Shown piece after piece: positions 38,146 to 46,491 of a stretch of 64,000 nucleotides of DNA; the stretch's first letter is position 1; each line of letters starts with the position of its first letter. The translations under genes were made by a program, and so were the position numbers. Location of the stretch: assembly GCF_043195105.1 (NCBI RefSeq), contig NZ_JBAFWO010000002.1, one strand, 5' to 3'. The notes beneath the pieces were generated by a model. It saw only the letters and a program-made list of their open reading frames with translations. It had not been told where the DNA came from and made no database searches. The DNA is from NCEH01 sp002257205 (GTDB taxonomy: Bacteria > Pseudomonadota > Alphaproteobacteria > Rhizobiales > Xanthobacteraceae).

Positions 38146-38832
38146 ATGACTGTTCGGCCCGCCGGCACCGCGCTCGGCCTCCTGGAGCGTTGGCTCGCGC
38201 CCTTCGCGGCGCTGAATGTGCTGGATGTGGGCTGCGGCACGGGCGCGCTCGCCCGTGCCCTCGGCACGCGCGGCGCGGATGTGACCGGCATCGATCCCCA
38301 GGCGGACGCGATCGCCGCGGCCCGCCAGGCGGTGCCCGGTGCCCGCTTCGAGCAGGCGGGTGCGCAGGATATGCCGTTCGCCGATGGGGAATTCGGCGCG
38401 GCGGTGTTCCTCAACAGCCTGCACCACGTGCCGCAGCCGCTGATGGCGGCGGCACTGCGCGAAGCGGCGCGGGTGAGCGGCGGCAATGTGGTGGTGATCG
38501 AGCCGCTGGCGGAGGGCACCTTCTTCGCCTCCATGCTGCCGGTGGAAGACGAGACCGAGATTCGCGCGCAGGCGCAGGCGGCGCTTGCCGCCGTCGAGCG
38601 CGACGGCCTGCGCATTGTCGAATGCGTGGAATATGACGATCTGCGCACATTCTCCGGGCTCGACGCCTTCATCGCCAAGCTCGTGTCCGTGGACCCCGCC
38701 CGCGGCCCGACCACCATCGAGAAGCGCGGCGTGCTGCAAGAGCTGTTCAACGCCAATGCGGTGCCGGAGGGCGAAGGCTTCCGCCTCGTCCAGCCGCACC
38801 GGGCGCACCGTCTGGGCATCGCCGCCCCATAG
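38146..38832 (+). CDS. Class I SAM-dependent methyltransferase
   Basis: A 228-residue methyltransferase. Motif I is LDVGCGTGALARAL (about residues 26-39), an acidic residue in GIDPQAD binds the SAM ribose, and SLHHVPQP is a post-motif II stretch, giving a UbiE/arsenite-type class I fold. The substrate is unknown. It starts 26 bases after the CoA-transferase gene and should share its transcript. No methyltransferase is part of the itaconate locus as I know it. Carboxyl methylation of a dicarboxylate, as done by trans-aconitate methyltransferase, is one idea, but there is no direct evidence. Confidence 0.85.
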   Translation: MTVRPAGTALGLLERWLAPFAALNVLDVGCGTGALARALGTRGADVTGIDPQADAIAAARQAVPGARFEQAGAQDMPFADGEFGAAVFLNSLHHVPQPLMAAALREAARVSGGNVVVIEPLAEGTFFASMLPVEDETEIRAQAQAALAAVERDGLRIVECVEYDDLRTFSGLDAFIAKLVSVDPARGPTTIEKRGVLQELFNANAVPEGEGFRLVQPHRAHRLGIAAP

Positions 38833-38897
38833 ATTTCCCTTCTTCGCGGCCCTTTGCGTATAATCCCGGCTTCTGACCCTTAGGGAAGACGCCGATT

Positions 38898-39854
38898 GTG
38901 GACCTGCGCCAGCTTCGTTATTTCACCACCATCGTGGAGATGGGCTCCTTCTCCAAGGCCGCCCATCGCCTGCGCGTGGCCCAGCCGGCGCTGAGCCAGC
39001 ATGTGCGTAATATGGAGATGGATCTCGGGGTGGAATTGCTGTTCCGCAGTCCGCAGGGCGTGCGCCCGACGGAGGCGGGGGAAACCCTGCTGCGCCATGC
39101 CCGCCTGATCATCGGCCAGATGGAGGTGGCGCGCGAGGCGGTGAAGGGCGGGCAGGCGGAACCCGCTGGCGAAGTGCGATTCGGCATGCCCGGCACCATC
39201 AGCCAGATGCTATGCGTGCCCTTGCTGAGCGAGGCGCGGCGGCGCTATCCCAAGGTCAAGCTGCGGGTCGCCGAGGCCATGAGCGGCTTCGTGCTGGACT
39301 GGCTGCGCGACGGCAAGATTGATCTCGGCGTGCTCTATCGCACGGTCAATGATCGCGGCCTGACCGCTCATCGCGTGCTGTCCGAGGAATTGTGCCTGAT
39401 CGGCCCCAAGGTGCCGCCGGAAGGGGAGAGCCACCCCTCGGGCGGGCCGGTGCCGCTGGGGCGGGTGGCGCAGCTCACGCTGATTCTTCCGAGCCCGGGC
39501 CACGGCCTGCGCGAGCTGATCGAGGAGCGGGCCATGTCCGAGGGGGCATTGCTGAGCACCGTCATCGACATCGACACCTATGGCCAGATCAAGCTGCTGG
39601 TGGAAGGCGGCCTTGGCTATGCCATCCTGCCGGCGGCGGCGGTGCGGCGCGAGGTGGAGGAGGGGCGGCTCCTCGCCTGGCCGCTGGGCGTGCCGGTGCT
39701 GACCCGCGACCTGCATATCGTGCGGCCCTGCGACCGGCCGCTGTCCAATGCCGTGCGCGCCATCGACGCGCTGGCGCACGCCACCTTGATTCGCCTGGTG
39801 CGCGAAGGCGCCTGGAGCGCCTCCCTGGCCGAGGATATGGAGGAGGCGCGCTAA
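38898..39854 (+). CDS. LysR-family regulator of the itaconate-type locus
   Basis: A 318-residue LysR regulator of the Nac/Cbl/CynR-like branch: MDLRQLRYFTTIVEMGSFSK starts a winged helix (1-60; HRLRVAQPALSQHVRNME is the recognition region) and the effector domain follows. It begins with GTG at 38898, the only codon that fits the family start. It lies between the CoA-transferase/methyltransferase unit and the TRAP genes, as expected for the locus controller. A half-site TTTGCGTATA at 38853-38862, just upstream, resembles the palindromes before ccl and ict, which hints at autoregulation. Itaconate or itaconyl-CoA as effector is inference. A repeat element starts 7 bases after the stop. Confidence 0.88.
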   Translation: MDLRQLRYFTTIVEMGSFSKAAHRLRVAQPALSQHVRNMEMDLGVELLFRSPQGVRPTEAGETLLRHARLIIGQMEVAREAVKGGQAEPAGEVRFGMPGTISQMLCVPLLSEARRRYPKVKLRVAEAMSGFVLDWLRDGKIDLGVLYRTVNDRGLTAHRVLSEELCLIGPKVPPEGESHPSGGPVPLGRVAQLTLILPSPGHGLRELIEERAMSEGALLSTVIDIDTYGQIKLLVEGGLGYAILPAAAVRREVEEGRLLAWPLGVPVLTRDLHIVRPCDRPLSNAVRAIDALAHATLIRLVREGAWSASLAEDMEEAR

Positions 39855-39860
39855 AGCCAA

Positions 39861-40081
39861 TCGACATTCATGGCTTGACGCTGTTCAGGAGAGAAACGTC
39901 ATGCACGGGCTTGTCCCGTGCATCCACGCGGCACCGCTGGCACCGGCTCTTCAAGGCCTGCACGTTCGGCCCGGCGTGGATGGCCGGGACGCGCCCGGCC
40001 ATGACGACCGGTGAAAGAAAGACAATCGCGCGCACCCAACGTCAGGCGCCTCGACGCGGTACCTCGCCGCTGAATGTCGAT
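39861..40081 (+). repeat. 221-bp element with terminal inverted repeats (copy A)
   Basis: The element is bounded by ATCGACATTCA (39861-39871) and its exact inverse TGAATGTCGAT (40071-40081). Inside are paired palindromic words, such as GCACGGGCTTGTCCCGTGC and GGCCGGGACGCGCCCGGCC. It matches copy B (51767-51925, same direction, right end missing) and copy C (52312-52532, inverted). It has no gene of its own, so it resembles a non-autonomous mobile element or a large REP/BIME unit. It fills much of the 567-base gap between the LysR gene and dctP. Confidence 0.75.
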
Positions 40082-40093
40082 CCGTCCTAGAGC

Positions 40094-40117
40094 GCGACAG
40101 AGGGACTCATCTGTCGC
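40094..40117. repeat. Short hairpin before the TRAP operon
   Basis: Perfect 8-bp arms GCGACAGA and TCTGTCGC enclose an 8-base loop. It directly follows the 221-bp element and could be a terminator for the LysR transcript, although no T-run follows. Confidence 0.4.
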
Positions 40118-40266
40118 AGGCGGCCGAACCCCACCTCTTTAATCCACGTGCGCAGCCCTGCCGTTGAGGCGCAAAATGCCGGAACACCATTTTCACGCGC
40201 ATCTTTACCTTACGGAATACAGGTTTCGGCCGCGCTATAATAAATTGCGATCACAAGCAGCTTTAA

Positions 40267-40281
40267 ATAGTCTTTGCTTCT
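40267..40281 (+). promoter_or_regulatory. Imperfect LysR-type box upstream of dctP
   Basis: ATAGTCTTTGCTTCT fits ATA-N9-TCT and shares GTCTTTGCT with the ccl site read on the minus strand. It lies 141 bases before the dctP ATG. The surrounding DNA is locally AT-rich (40200-40290), as expected of a promoter. Confidence 0.4.
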
Positions 40282-40421
40282 GGCGTCGTGCATTTTCAAG
40301 ATGCGCCGGCGCAGATGACGGTGGCGGGTCCATTATGGCTCGCGAAGGTCCCCAATGTCGCGGGCGAATCCGCCGCGCTCAAGAGGGGCTGCGTTGGCGG
40401 CACGAGAGGGAGAGAGACGCG

Positions 40422-41414
40422 ATGAAGAGGTTCGTATTCGGTGCCGTGATGGCGGCTGCGCTGGTGGGGGCGCCGGCCGCCTTCGCCCAGCAGATCGTGA
40501 TCAAGTTCAGCCATGTCACCACCCCCGACACCCCCAAGGGCATGGGCGCCGAGAGGTTCAAGGCACTGGCCGAGAAATTCACCAACGGCAAGGTGAAAGT
40601 CGAAATCTACCCCAACTCCCAGCTCTACAAGGACAAGGAGGAGATGGAGGCGCTTCAGCTCGGCGCCGTGCAGATGCTCGCGCCCTCGCTCGCCAAGTTC
40701 GGCCCGCTCGGCGTGCGGGAGTTCGAGGTGTTCGACCTGCCCTATATCTTCCCGAACAAGGACGCGCTGCGCCGGGTCACCGACGGCAAGGTGGGCAAGG
40801 CGCTGTTCGCCAAGCTCGAGCCCAAGGGCATCAAGGGCCTTGCCTATTGGGACAACGGCTTCAAGATCATGAGCGCCAATAAGCCGATCGCCAAGCCCAC
40901 GGACTTCCAGGGCCTGAAGATGCGCATCCAGTCGTCCAAGGTTCTGGACGCGCAATTCCGCGCCATCGGCGCGCTGCCGCAGGTGATGGCCTTCTCGGAA
41001 GTCTATCAGGCGATGCAGACCGGCGTGGTGGACGGCTCGGAGAATACGCCTTCCAACATGTATACCCAGAAGCATTATGAAGTGCAGAAATATGCGCTGG
41101 TCACCAATCACGGCTATATCGGCTATGCGGTGATCGTGAACAAGCGGTTCTGGGACGGGCTGCCCGCCGACGTGCGCACCAATCTTGAAAATGCGATGGC
41201 GGAGGCCACCATCTATACCAATTCCATCTCGCAGGTCGAGAATGACCAGGCGCTGGAGGCGATGAAGAAGTCCGGCAAGATCCAGATCTCGACCCCGACC
41301 CCGGAAGCCACCGCCGCGTTCCGCAAGGCGATGGACGTCGTCTATACCGAGATGGCGAGCCGCATCGGCAAGGAAACCATCAACGCTGTGCTGAAAGAGA
41401 CCAAGGCCAACTGA
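40422..41414 (+). CDS. dctP: TRAP transporter substrate-binding protein (DctP family)
   Basis: A 330-residue periplasmic receptor. A Sec signal peptide (residues 1-23, cleavage after AFA) precedes a DctP domain starting IVIKFSHVTTPDTPKGMGAE. The conserved carboxylate-binding Arg is in LKMRIQSSKV, and NTPSNMYTQKHYEVQKY is typical. It captures a C4/C5 dicarboxylate for the DctQ-DctM permease encoded next. A strong hairpin at 41423-41460 separates it from dctQ, as is common where the receptor is needed in excess. Itaconate is the proposed ligand from context. AGAGGGAGAGAG precedes ATG 40422. Confidence 0.9.
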   Translation: MKRFVFGAVMAAALVGAPAAFAQQIVIKFSHVTTPDTPKGMGAERFKALAEKFTNGKVKVEIYPNSQLYKDKEEMEALQLGAVQMLAPSLAKFGPLGVREFEVFDLPYIFPNKDALRRVTDGKVGKALFAKLEPKGIKGLAYWDNGFKIMSANKPIAKPTDFQGLKMRIQSSKVLDAQFRAIGALPQVMAFSEVYQAMQTGVVDGSENTPSNMYTQKHYEVQKYALVTNHGYIGYAVIVNKRFWDGLPADVRTNLENAMAEATIYTNSISQVENDQALEAMKKSGKIQISTPTPEATAAFRKAMDVVYTEMASRIGKETINAVLKETKAN

Positions 41415-41422
41415 TCGCCTGA

Positions 41423-41460
41423 CCTGAAGGCCGCCCGCCCCGCGCGGCGCGGCCTTCAGG
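41423..41460 (+). terminator. Hairpin between dctP and dctQ
   Basis: Perfect 12-bp arms CCTGAAGGCCGC and GCGGCCTTCAGG flank a GC-rich loop, 8 bases after the dctP stop. The tail is short in T, so it may partly terminate or protect the dctP message, giving more receptor than permease. The remainder of the 275-base gap to dctQ shows no gene. Confidence 0.6.
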
Positions 41461-41689
41461 TCTCGTGCGGCCCCGCCGGGGGCGCGCGACGGCCGGGATC
41501 CAGCGGGCGGGGTGCGAGCGCGTGCCGCGCCGCCCGGGCGGGGTGCGGCGAGATATCCGCGGCCTTCGGCGCCCCGCGAGAGCCGTGCCGAACGCTTTCG
41601 ACCCACCGCATTCGAAAACATTTTAAAACAAGAGCATCGTTCAGGCGCCCGGTCACCGGGCCGCCGAAACGCGCCCGAGAGGGGAGGCC

Positions 41690-42382
41690 ATGGAAGATCC
41701 GCTGTACAAGCTCTACACGATGCTCGCGTTCACGGCGGTGGTGTTCGTCATCTACATGGCGATCATGATCCGCACCGACGGCGCGCGCACCGCACTGTTC
41801 CATGTCCTCGATCATCTGGAGGAAACGCTGATCGCGGTGCTGATCGGCACGGCCACCTTGCTGATCTTCGTGGCCGTCCTCCAGCGCTACGCCGCCGCCA
41901 CCAGGCTGCTCTATCCCTATGTGGGCCACATCAATCTTGGCTGGGCACAGGAAGCGTGCATCCTGATGTTCGTGTGGATGGCCAAGATCGGCGCCGCCTA
42001 TGGCGTGCGCACCGGCATCCATGTGGGCGTCGACGTGCTGGTGAACCGCCTGCCGGACCGCTCGCGCGCCGGGCTGATCCTGTTCGGGCTGCTGTGCGGC
42101 GCCCTGTTCACGGCGGTGGTCGGCACGTTCGGCGTGAAATTCGTGATGGCGCGCTATAGCTTCGGCGACATGACGGCGGAAATGGAGCTGCCGTCCTGGA
42201 TCGTCTATCTGGCGATCCCCATCGGCTCCTATCTCATGTGTTTCCGCTTTCTCCAGGTGGCGCTGTCGTTCTGGCGCACGGGTCACCTGCCGGTGCACGA
42301 CCATGGCCATGTGGACGGGCTGGATGAAGACCTGCCCGGCGCCGATTCCTCCGATCTGTTTCCGAAGGAGATCCGCCGGTGA
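41690..42382 (+). CDS. dctQ: TRAP transporter small permease (DctQ)
   Basis: A 230-residue membrane protein with the four-span DctQ core (about 50-210), including LLIFVAVLQRY and NLGWAQEACILMFVWMAKIG, the EE/AQE-type motif of this family. There is an additional hydrophobic segment at the N-terminus (about 10-27) and a His/Asp-rich cytoplasmic tail (HDHGHVDGLDEDLPG). It overlaps dctM by a GTGA junction. The extra N-terminal span is longer than in standard DctQ proteins. Confidence 0.88.
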   Translation: MEDPLYKLYTMLAFTAVVFVIYMAIMIRTDGARTALFHVLDHLEETLIAVLIGTATLLIFVAVLQRYAAATRLLYPYVGHINLGWAQEACILMFVWMAKIGAAYGVRTGIHVGVDVLVNRLPDRSRAGLILFGLLCGALFTAVVGTFGVKFVMARYSFGDMTAEMELPSWIVYLAIPIGSYLMCFRFLQVALSFWRTGHLPVHDHGHVDGLDEDLPGADSSDLFPKEIRR

Positions 42383-43701
42383 GCGCCCTCATCATCTTCG
42401 GCCTGTTCCTGCTCCTGATGATGACCGGGATGCCGATTTCCATCGCGCTCGGCATGACGGTTTTGACCTTCGTCTATACGCTGACGACCATCCCGGTCGA
42501 CATCGTCGCGCAGAAGCTGTTCACCGGCATCGAGAAGTTCGAGATCATGGCGATCCCGTTCTTCATCCTGGCGGGAAATTTCCTCACCCACGGCGGAGTG
42601 GCGCGGCGGCTGATCAATTTCGCTACCTCGCTGATCGGCCATTGGCCGGGCGGCCTCGGGCTGGCCGGCGTGCTCGCCTGCGCGCTGTTCGCGGCGGTGT
42701 CCGGCTCCTCGCCGGCGACCGTGGTGGCGATCGGCTCGATCATCCTTCCCGCCATGCAGGCGCAGGGCTTTCCGCCGAAATTCGGCGCCGGCGTGGTCAC
42801 CACCTCGGGCGCGCTCGGTATCCTCATTCCGCCGTCGATCGTGATGGTGATGTATTCAGTCGCCACCACCGGCCTGCAGATGACCGGGCCGAATGGGGAG
42901 CGCGTCACCTCCGCCTCCATCGGCGATCTGTTCATCGCCGGCGTGGTGCCGGGGCTTTTGCTGGCCGTGCTGCTCGGCGTCACCACCTGGTATCGCGCGT
43001 GGAAGAATGATTATCCGCGCATGCCGCGCGCGTCGATGATCCAGCGCTGGCGGGCGTTCCGCGAGAGCATCTGGGGCCTCGCGCTGATCGTCATCGTGAT
43101 GGGCGGCATCTATAGCGGCGTCTTCACCCCCACGGAGGCGGCGGCGGTGGCGGCGGTCTATGCCTTCGTCATCGCGGTGTTCGTGTATCGCGACATGAGC
43201 CTGAAGGACGTGCCGCGGGTGCTGCTGTCGAGCGCCAACATGTCGGCGATGCTGCTCTACATCATCTCCAACGCGGCGCTGTTCTCCTTCCTCATGACCA
43301 ATGAGAATATTCCCCAGGCCATGACGCAATGGATGGTGGATCTCGGATTTGGCGCCATCGGCTTCCTGCTCATGGTCAACATCCTGCTGCTGCTGGCCGG
43401 CAATGTGATGGAGCCGACCTCGATCGTGCTGATCATGGCGCCGATCCTCACCCCGGTGGCGGTGCGGCTGGGCATTGATCCGCTGCATTTCGGCATCATG
43501 ATCGTGGTGAACATGGAGGTCGGCATGTGCCATCCCCCGGTGGGCCTCAATCTCTACGTGGCGTCGGGCATCACGCGCATGGGCATCAGCGAACTCACCG
43601 TGGCGGTAATGCCCTGGCTGCTGGCGATGATCGCCTTCCTGCTGGTCATCACCTATATCCCGGCCATCACCCTGTTCGTCCCGCATCTGCTGGGCCGCTG
43701 A
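42379..43701 (+). CDS. dctM: TRAP transporter large permease (DctM)
   Basis: A 440-residue permease with about twelve to thirteen hydrophobic segments. GVLACALFAAVSGSSPATVVAIGSI (its central GSSPAT) and GILIPPSIVMVMYSV are DctM hallmarks, repeated in the second half as PTSIVLIMAPILTPVA and NMEVGMCHPPVGLNLYV. It carries out sodium-coupled uptake with DctP and DctQ. It begins at GTG 42379 inside the dctQ stop, and the fumarase gene starts 10 bases after its end, so transport and catabolism are cotranscribed. Confidence 0.92.
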   Translation: MSALIIFGLFLLLMMTGMPISIALGMTVLTFVYTLTTIPVDIVAQKLFTGIEKFEIMAIPFFILAGNFLTHGGVARRLINFATSLIGHWPGGLGLAGVLACALFAAVSGSSPATVVAIGSIILPAMQAQGFPPKFGAGVVTTSGALGILIPPSIVMVMYSVATTGLQMTGPNGERVTSASIGDLFIAGVVPGLLLAVLLGVTTWYRAWKNDYPRMPRASMIQRWRAFRESIWGLALIVIVMGGIYSGVFTPTEAAAVAAVYAFVIAVFVYRDMSLKDVPRVLLSSANMSAMLLYIISNAALFSFLMTNENIPQAMTQWMVDLGFGAIGFLLMVNILLLLAGNVMEPTSIVLIMAPILTPVAVRLGIDPLHFGIMIVVNMEVGMCHPPVGLNLYVASGITRMGISELTVAVMPWLLAMIAFLLVITYIPAITLFVPHLLGR

Positions 43702-43710
43702 GGGGGAGAC

Positions 43711-45228
43711 ATGAAACCGAACGTCGTCATCGCCGAGGAAGATGTGATCGCGAGCGTCGCGGACGCCTTGCAATACATCTCCTATTTTCACCCCGCCGAT
43801 TACATCGTCCACCTCGCGCAAGCCTATGAGCGCGAGGAATCCCCGGCGGCGAAGGATGCCATCGCGCAGATCCTGGTGAATTCGCGCATGGCGGCGCTCG
43901 GTCATCGGCCGATCTGCCAGGATACCGGGCTCGTGGTGGCGTTCATCAAGGTGGGCATGGACGTGCGGTTCGATACCGCGCGCTCGCTGGCCGACCTCGT
44001 CAACGAAGGCGTGCGCCGGGCCTATCGCGACGCGGACAATCCGCTGCGCGCCTCCATGGTGGAGGATCCGCTGTTCGCCCGTCGCAACACCCGCGACAAT
44101 GCCCCCGCCGTGGTGCATGTGGAGCTGGTGCCGGGCGGCACGGTGGAAATCTCGCTGGCGGCCAAGGGCGGCGGCTCGGAGAACAAGGCGCGCTTCGCCA
44201 CCCTCAATCCCTCCGCCTCGGTGGTGGATTGGGTGCTGAAGACGGTGCCGGAGCTAGGCGCCGGCTGGTGTCCGCCGGGCATGCTCGGCATCGGCATCGG
44301 CGGCAGCGCGGAAAAGGCCATGCTGCTGGCCAAGGAATCCCTGCTCGAACCCATCGACATGACGCAGCTCCTCGCGCGCGGCCCGGCGAGCCGGGAAGAG
44401 GAATTGCGCATCGAGCTGTATGAGAAGGTGAATGCGCTCGGCATCGGCGCGCAGGGTCTGGGCGGGCTTACCACAGTGGTGGACGTGAAGATCGCGACCT
44501 TCCCCACCCATGCGGCCTCCAAGCCCGTGGCGCTGATCCCCCAATGCGCCGCAAACCGCCATGCCACCATCGTGCTCGACGGCTCCGGCCCGGTGAAGCT
44601 CGACCCGCCGGATCTCTCCGCCTGGCCCAAGATCGTGCTGGACCAGACCAGCGCGGTCGCGCGGCGGGTGGATCTCGATACGTTGACGCGGGACGAGGTC
44701 GCCTCCTGGCGCATCGGCGAGAAGCTGCTGTTGAACGGGCGCATGCTCACCGGGCGCGATGCCGCCCACGCGCGCCTGTCGCAGATGCTGCGCGCTGGCG
44801 AACCCTTGCCGGTGAGCCTGAAGGACCGGGTGATCTATTATGTCGGCCCCGTGGATGCGGTGCGCGAGGAGGCGGTCGGCCCCGCCGGTCCCACCACCTC
44901 CACCCGCATGGACGGCTTCACCGACGAGATCCTCGCCGGCACCGGGCTGATCGCCATGATCGGCAAGGCCGAGCGCGGGCCGGTCGCGATTGAAGCCATC
45001 GCGCGCCACAAGGCGGCCTATCTGATCGCCATCGGCGGGGCGGCCTATCTGGTGTCGAAGGCCATCAAGAGCGCGCGGGTGCTGGCGTTCGAGGACCTCG
45101 GCATGGAGGCGATCCACGAATTTCTGGTGGAGGACATGCCGGTGACGGTGGCGGTGGATAGCGCCGGGCAATCGGTGCACACGCTGGGGCCGGCGCTGTG
45201 GCGCGCGCGGATCGCGGAGCGGGTATAG
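43711..45228 (+). CDS. Class I (iron-sulfur) fumarase, possible mesaconase
   Basis: A 505-residue class I fumarase, with alpha and beta parts fused. The 4Fe-4S ligands are Cys69 (RPICQDTG), Cys187 (GWCPPG) and Cys279 (PQCAANRH). The C-terminal beta part has TSTRMDGFTDEIL and GAAYLVSKAIKSARVLAFED. It hydrates fumarate to malate; some class I fumarases also hydrate mesaconate to citramalate. Placed directly after the TRAP genes and before an acyl-CoA dehydrogenase, a role on mesaconate or another C5 acid is plausible beside ordinary fumarate hydration. It is not part of the Pseudomonas itaconate set as I recall it. A ribosome site GGGGGAGA precedes ATG 43711. Confidence 0.9.
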   Translation: MKPNVVIAEEDVIASVADALQYISYFHPADYIVHLAQAYEREESPAAKDAIAQILVNSRMAALGHRPICQDTGLVVAFIKVGMDVRFDTARSLADLVNEGVRRAYRDADNPLRASMVEDPLFARRNTRDNAPAVVHVELVPGGTVEISLAAKGGGSENKARFATLNPSASVVDWVLKTVPELGAGWCPPGMLGIGIGGSAEKAMLLAKESLLEPIDMTQLLARGPASREEELRIELYEKVNALGIGAQGLGGLTTVVDVKIATFPTHAASKPVALIPQCAANRHATIVLDGSGPVKLDPPDLSAWPKIVLDQTSAVARRVDLDTLTRDEVASWRIGEKLLLNGRMLTGRDAAHARLSQMLRAGEPLPVSLKDRVIYYVGPVDAVREEAVGPAGPTTSTRMDGFTDEILAGTGLIAMIGKAERGPVAIEAIARHKAAYLIAIGGAAYLVSKAIKSARVLAFEDLGMEAIHEFLVEDMPVTVAVDSAGQSVHTLGPALWRARIAERV

Positions 45229-45320
45229 CTTTTACCCTCACGGGGCGATCACTTTTATCACTTTCCACGATGACCCCATCCCTTGCTAGGGAGGGGGGTG
45301 GTTTGCTTTGGAGTTTTTTC

Positions 45321-46484
45321 ATGCAGGGGCAGGACGAGGAAACATTCGCCGATATCCGCGATGCGGTGCGCAAGCTCTGCGCAGGCTTTCCGGGCGAATA
45401 TTGGCGGCGCCTTGACCGCGAGGCGGCCTATCCGTCCGAGTTCGTGGCTGCGCTGACTCAGTCGGGCTTCCTGTCCGCCCTGATACCGGAAGCCTATGGC
45501 GGAGCCGGCCTGCCCCTGTCCGCCGCAGCCGCCATTCTGGAGGAAGTGCAGCGGGCAGGGTGCAACGGGGGCGCCTGCCATGCCCAGATGTACATCATGG
45601 GCGCCCTGCTGCGGCACGGCAACGAAGCGCAGAAACAGGCCTATCTGCCCAAGATCGCCTCCGGCGAACTGCGCCTCCAGGCGTTCGGCGTGACCGAGCC
45701 GACCTCGGGCACCGATACCTCCTCCATCAAGACCTTCGCGGAAAAGCGCGGCGACCATTATGTGGTCAACGGGCAGAAGGTGTGGACCTCGCGGGCGGAA
45801 TATTCCGATTTGATGCTGCTGCTCGCGCGCACCACGCCGAAAGACCAGGTGAAGAAGCGCACCGACGGCCTCTCGGTGTTCATCCTGGATATGCGGGAAG
45901 CCCGCAATGCCGGCCTCACCATCCGCCCGATCCGGGCCATGATGAACCATTCCACCACCGAAGTGTTCTTCGACAATGTGCGCATTCCCGCCGAAAACCT
46001 CATCGGCGAGGAGGGCAAGGGCTTCCGCTATATTCTTTCCGGCATGAATGCCGAGCGCATCCTGATCGGCTCGGAATGCGTGGGCGACGCCAAATGGTTC
46101 ATCGAGAAGGCCACCGCCTATGCCAAGGAGCGGGTGGTGTTCGGCCGGCCCATCGGCCAGAACCAGGGCATCCAGTTTCCCATCGCCAAGGCCTATGCCC
46201 AGATGCGCGCGGCGGAATTGATGGTGCACAAGGCGGCCGAGCGCTTCGAGGCCGGCCTTGACTGCGGCGAGCAGGCCAATATGGCCAAGATGCTGGCGGC
46301 GGATGCCTCCTGGGCGGCGGCGGAAGCTTGCGTGCAGACCCATGGCGGCTTCGGATTTGCCGAGGAATACGACGTGGAGCGCAAGTTCCGCGAGACCCGC
46401 CTGTATCAGGTGGCGCCGATCTCCACCAATCTCATCCTGAGCTATATTGCCGAGCATGTGCTCGGCCTGCCGCGCTCCTATTGA
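45321..46484 (+). CDS. Acyl-CoA dehydrogenase of the itaconate-type locus
   Basis: A 387-residue FAD acyl-CoA dehydrogenase. Visible regions are QAFGVTEPTSGTDTSSI (FAD/substrate binding), YVVNGQKVWTSRAEYSD, and the C-terminal ACVQTHGGFGFAEEYDVERK, where the catalytic Glu of most members would be sought near EEYDVER. It feeds electrons to ETF and ETF-QO. An acyl-CoA dehydrogenase of unknown reaction also occurs in the Pseudomonas itaconate locus; 2-methylsuccinyl-CoA or a related C5-CoA is a possible substrate. ATG 45321 has GGAG seven bases upstream. The 92-base gap before it holds a 10-bp hairpin at 45274-45297. The hydratase gene follows 7 bases later. Confidence 0.88.
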   Translation: MQGQDEETFADIRDAVRKLCAGFPGEYWRRLDREAAYPSEFVAALTQSGFLSALIPEAYGGAGLPLSAAAAILEEVQRAGCNGGACHAQMYIMGALLRHGNEAQKQAYLPKIASGELRLQAFGVTEPTSGTDTSSIKTFAEKRGDHYVVNGQKVWTSRAEYSDLMLLLARTTPKDQVKKRTDGLSVFILDMREARNAGLTIRPIRAMMNHSTTEVFFDNVRIPAENLIGEEGKGFRYILSGMNAERILIGSECVGDAKWFIEKATAYAKERVVFGRPIGQNQGIQFPIAKAYAQMRAAELMVHKAAERFEAGLDCGEQANMAKMLAADASWAAAEACVQTHGGFGFAEEYDVERKFRETRLYQVAPISTNLILSYIAEHVLGLPRSY

Positions 46485-46491
46485 GGTCGAC

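Noticed and set aside
45274..45297. 10-bp hairpin before the acyl-CoA dehydrogenase as a riboswitch
   Set aside because: A single stem with one mismatch and no conserved aptamer features. It is mentioned only in the gene entry.
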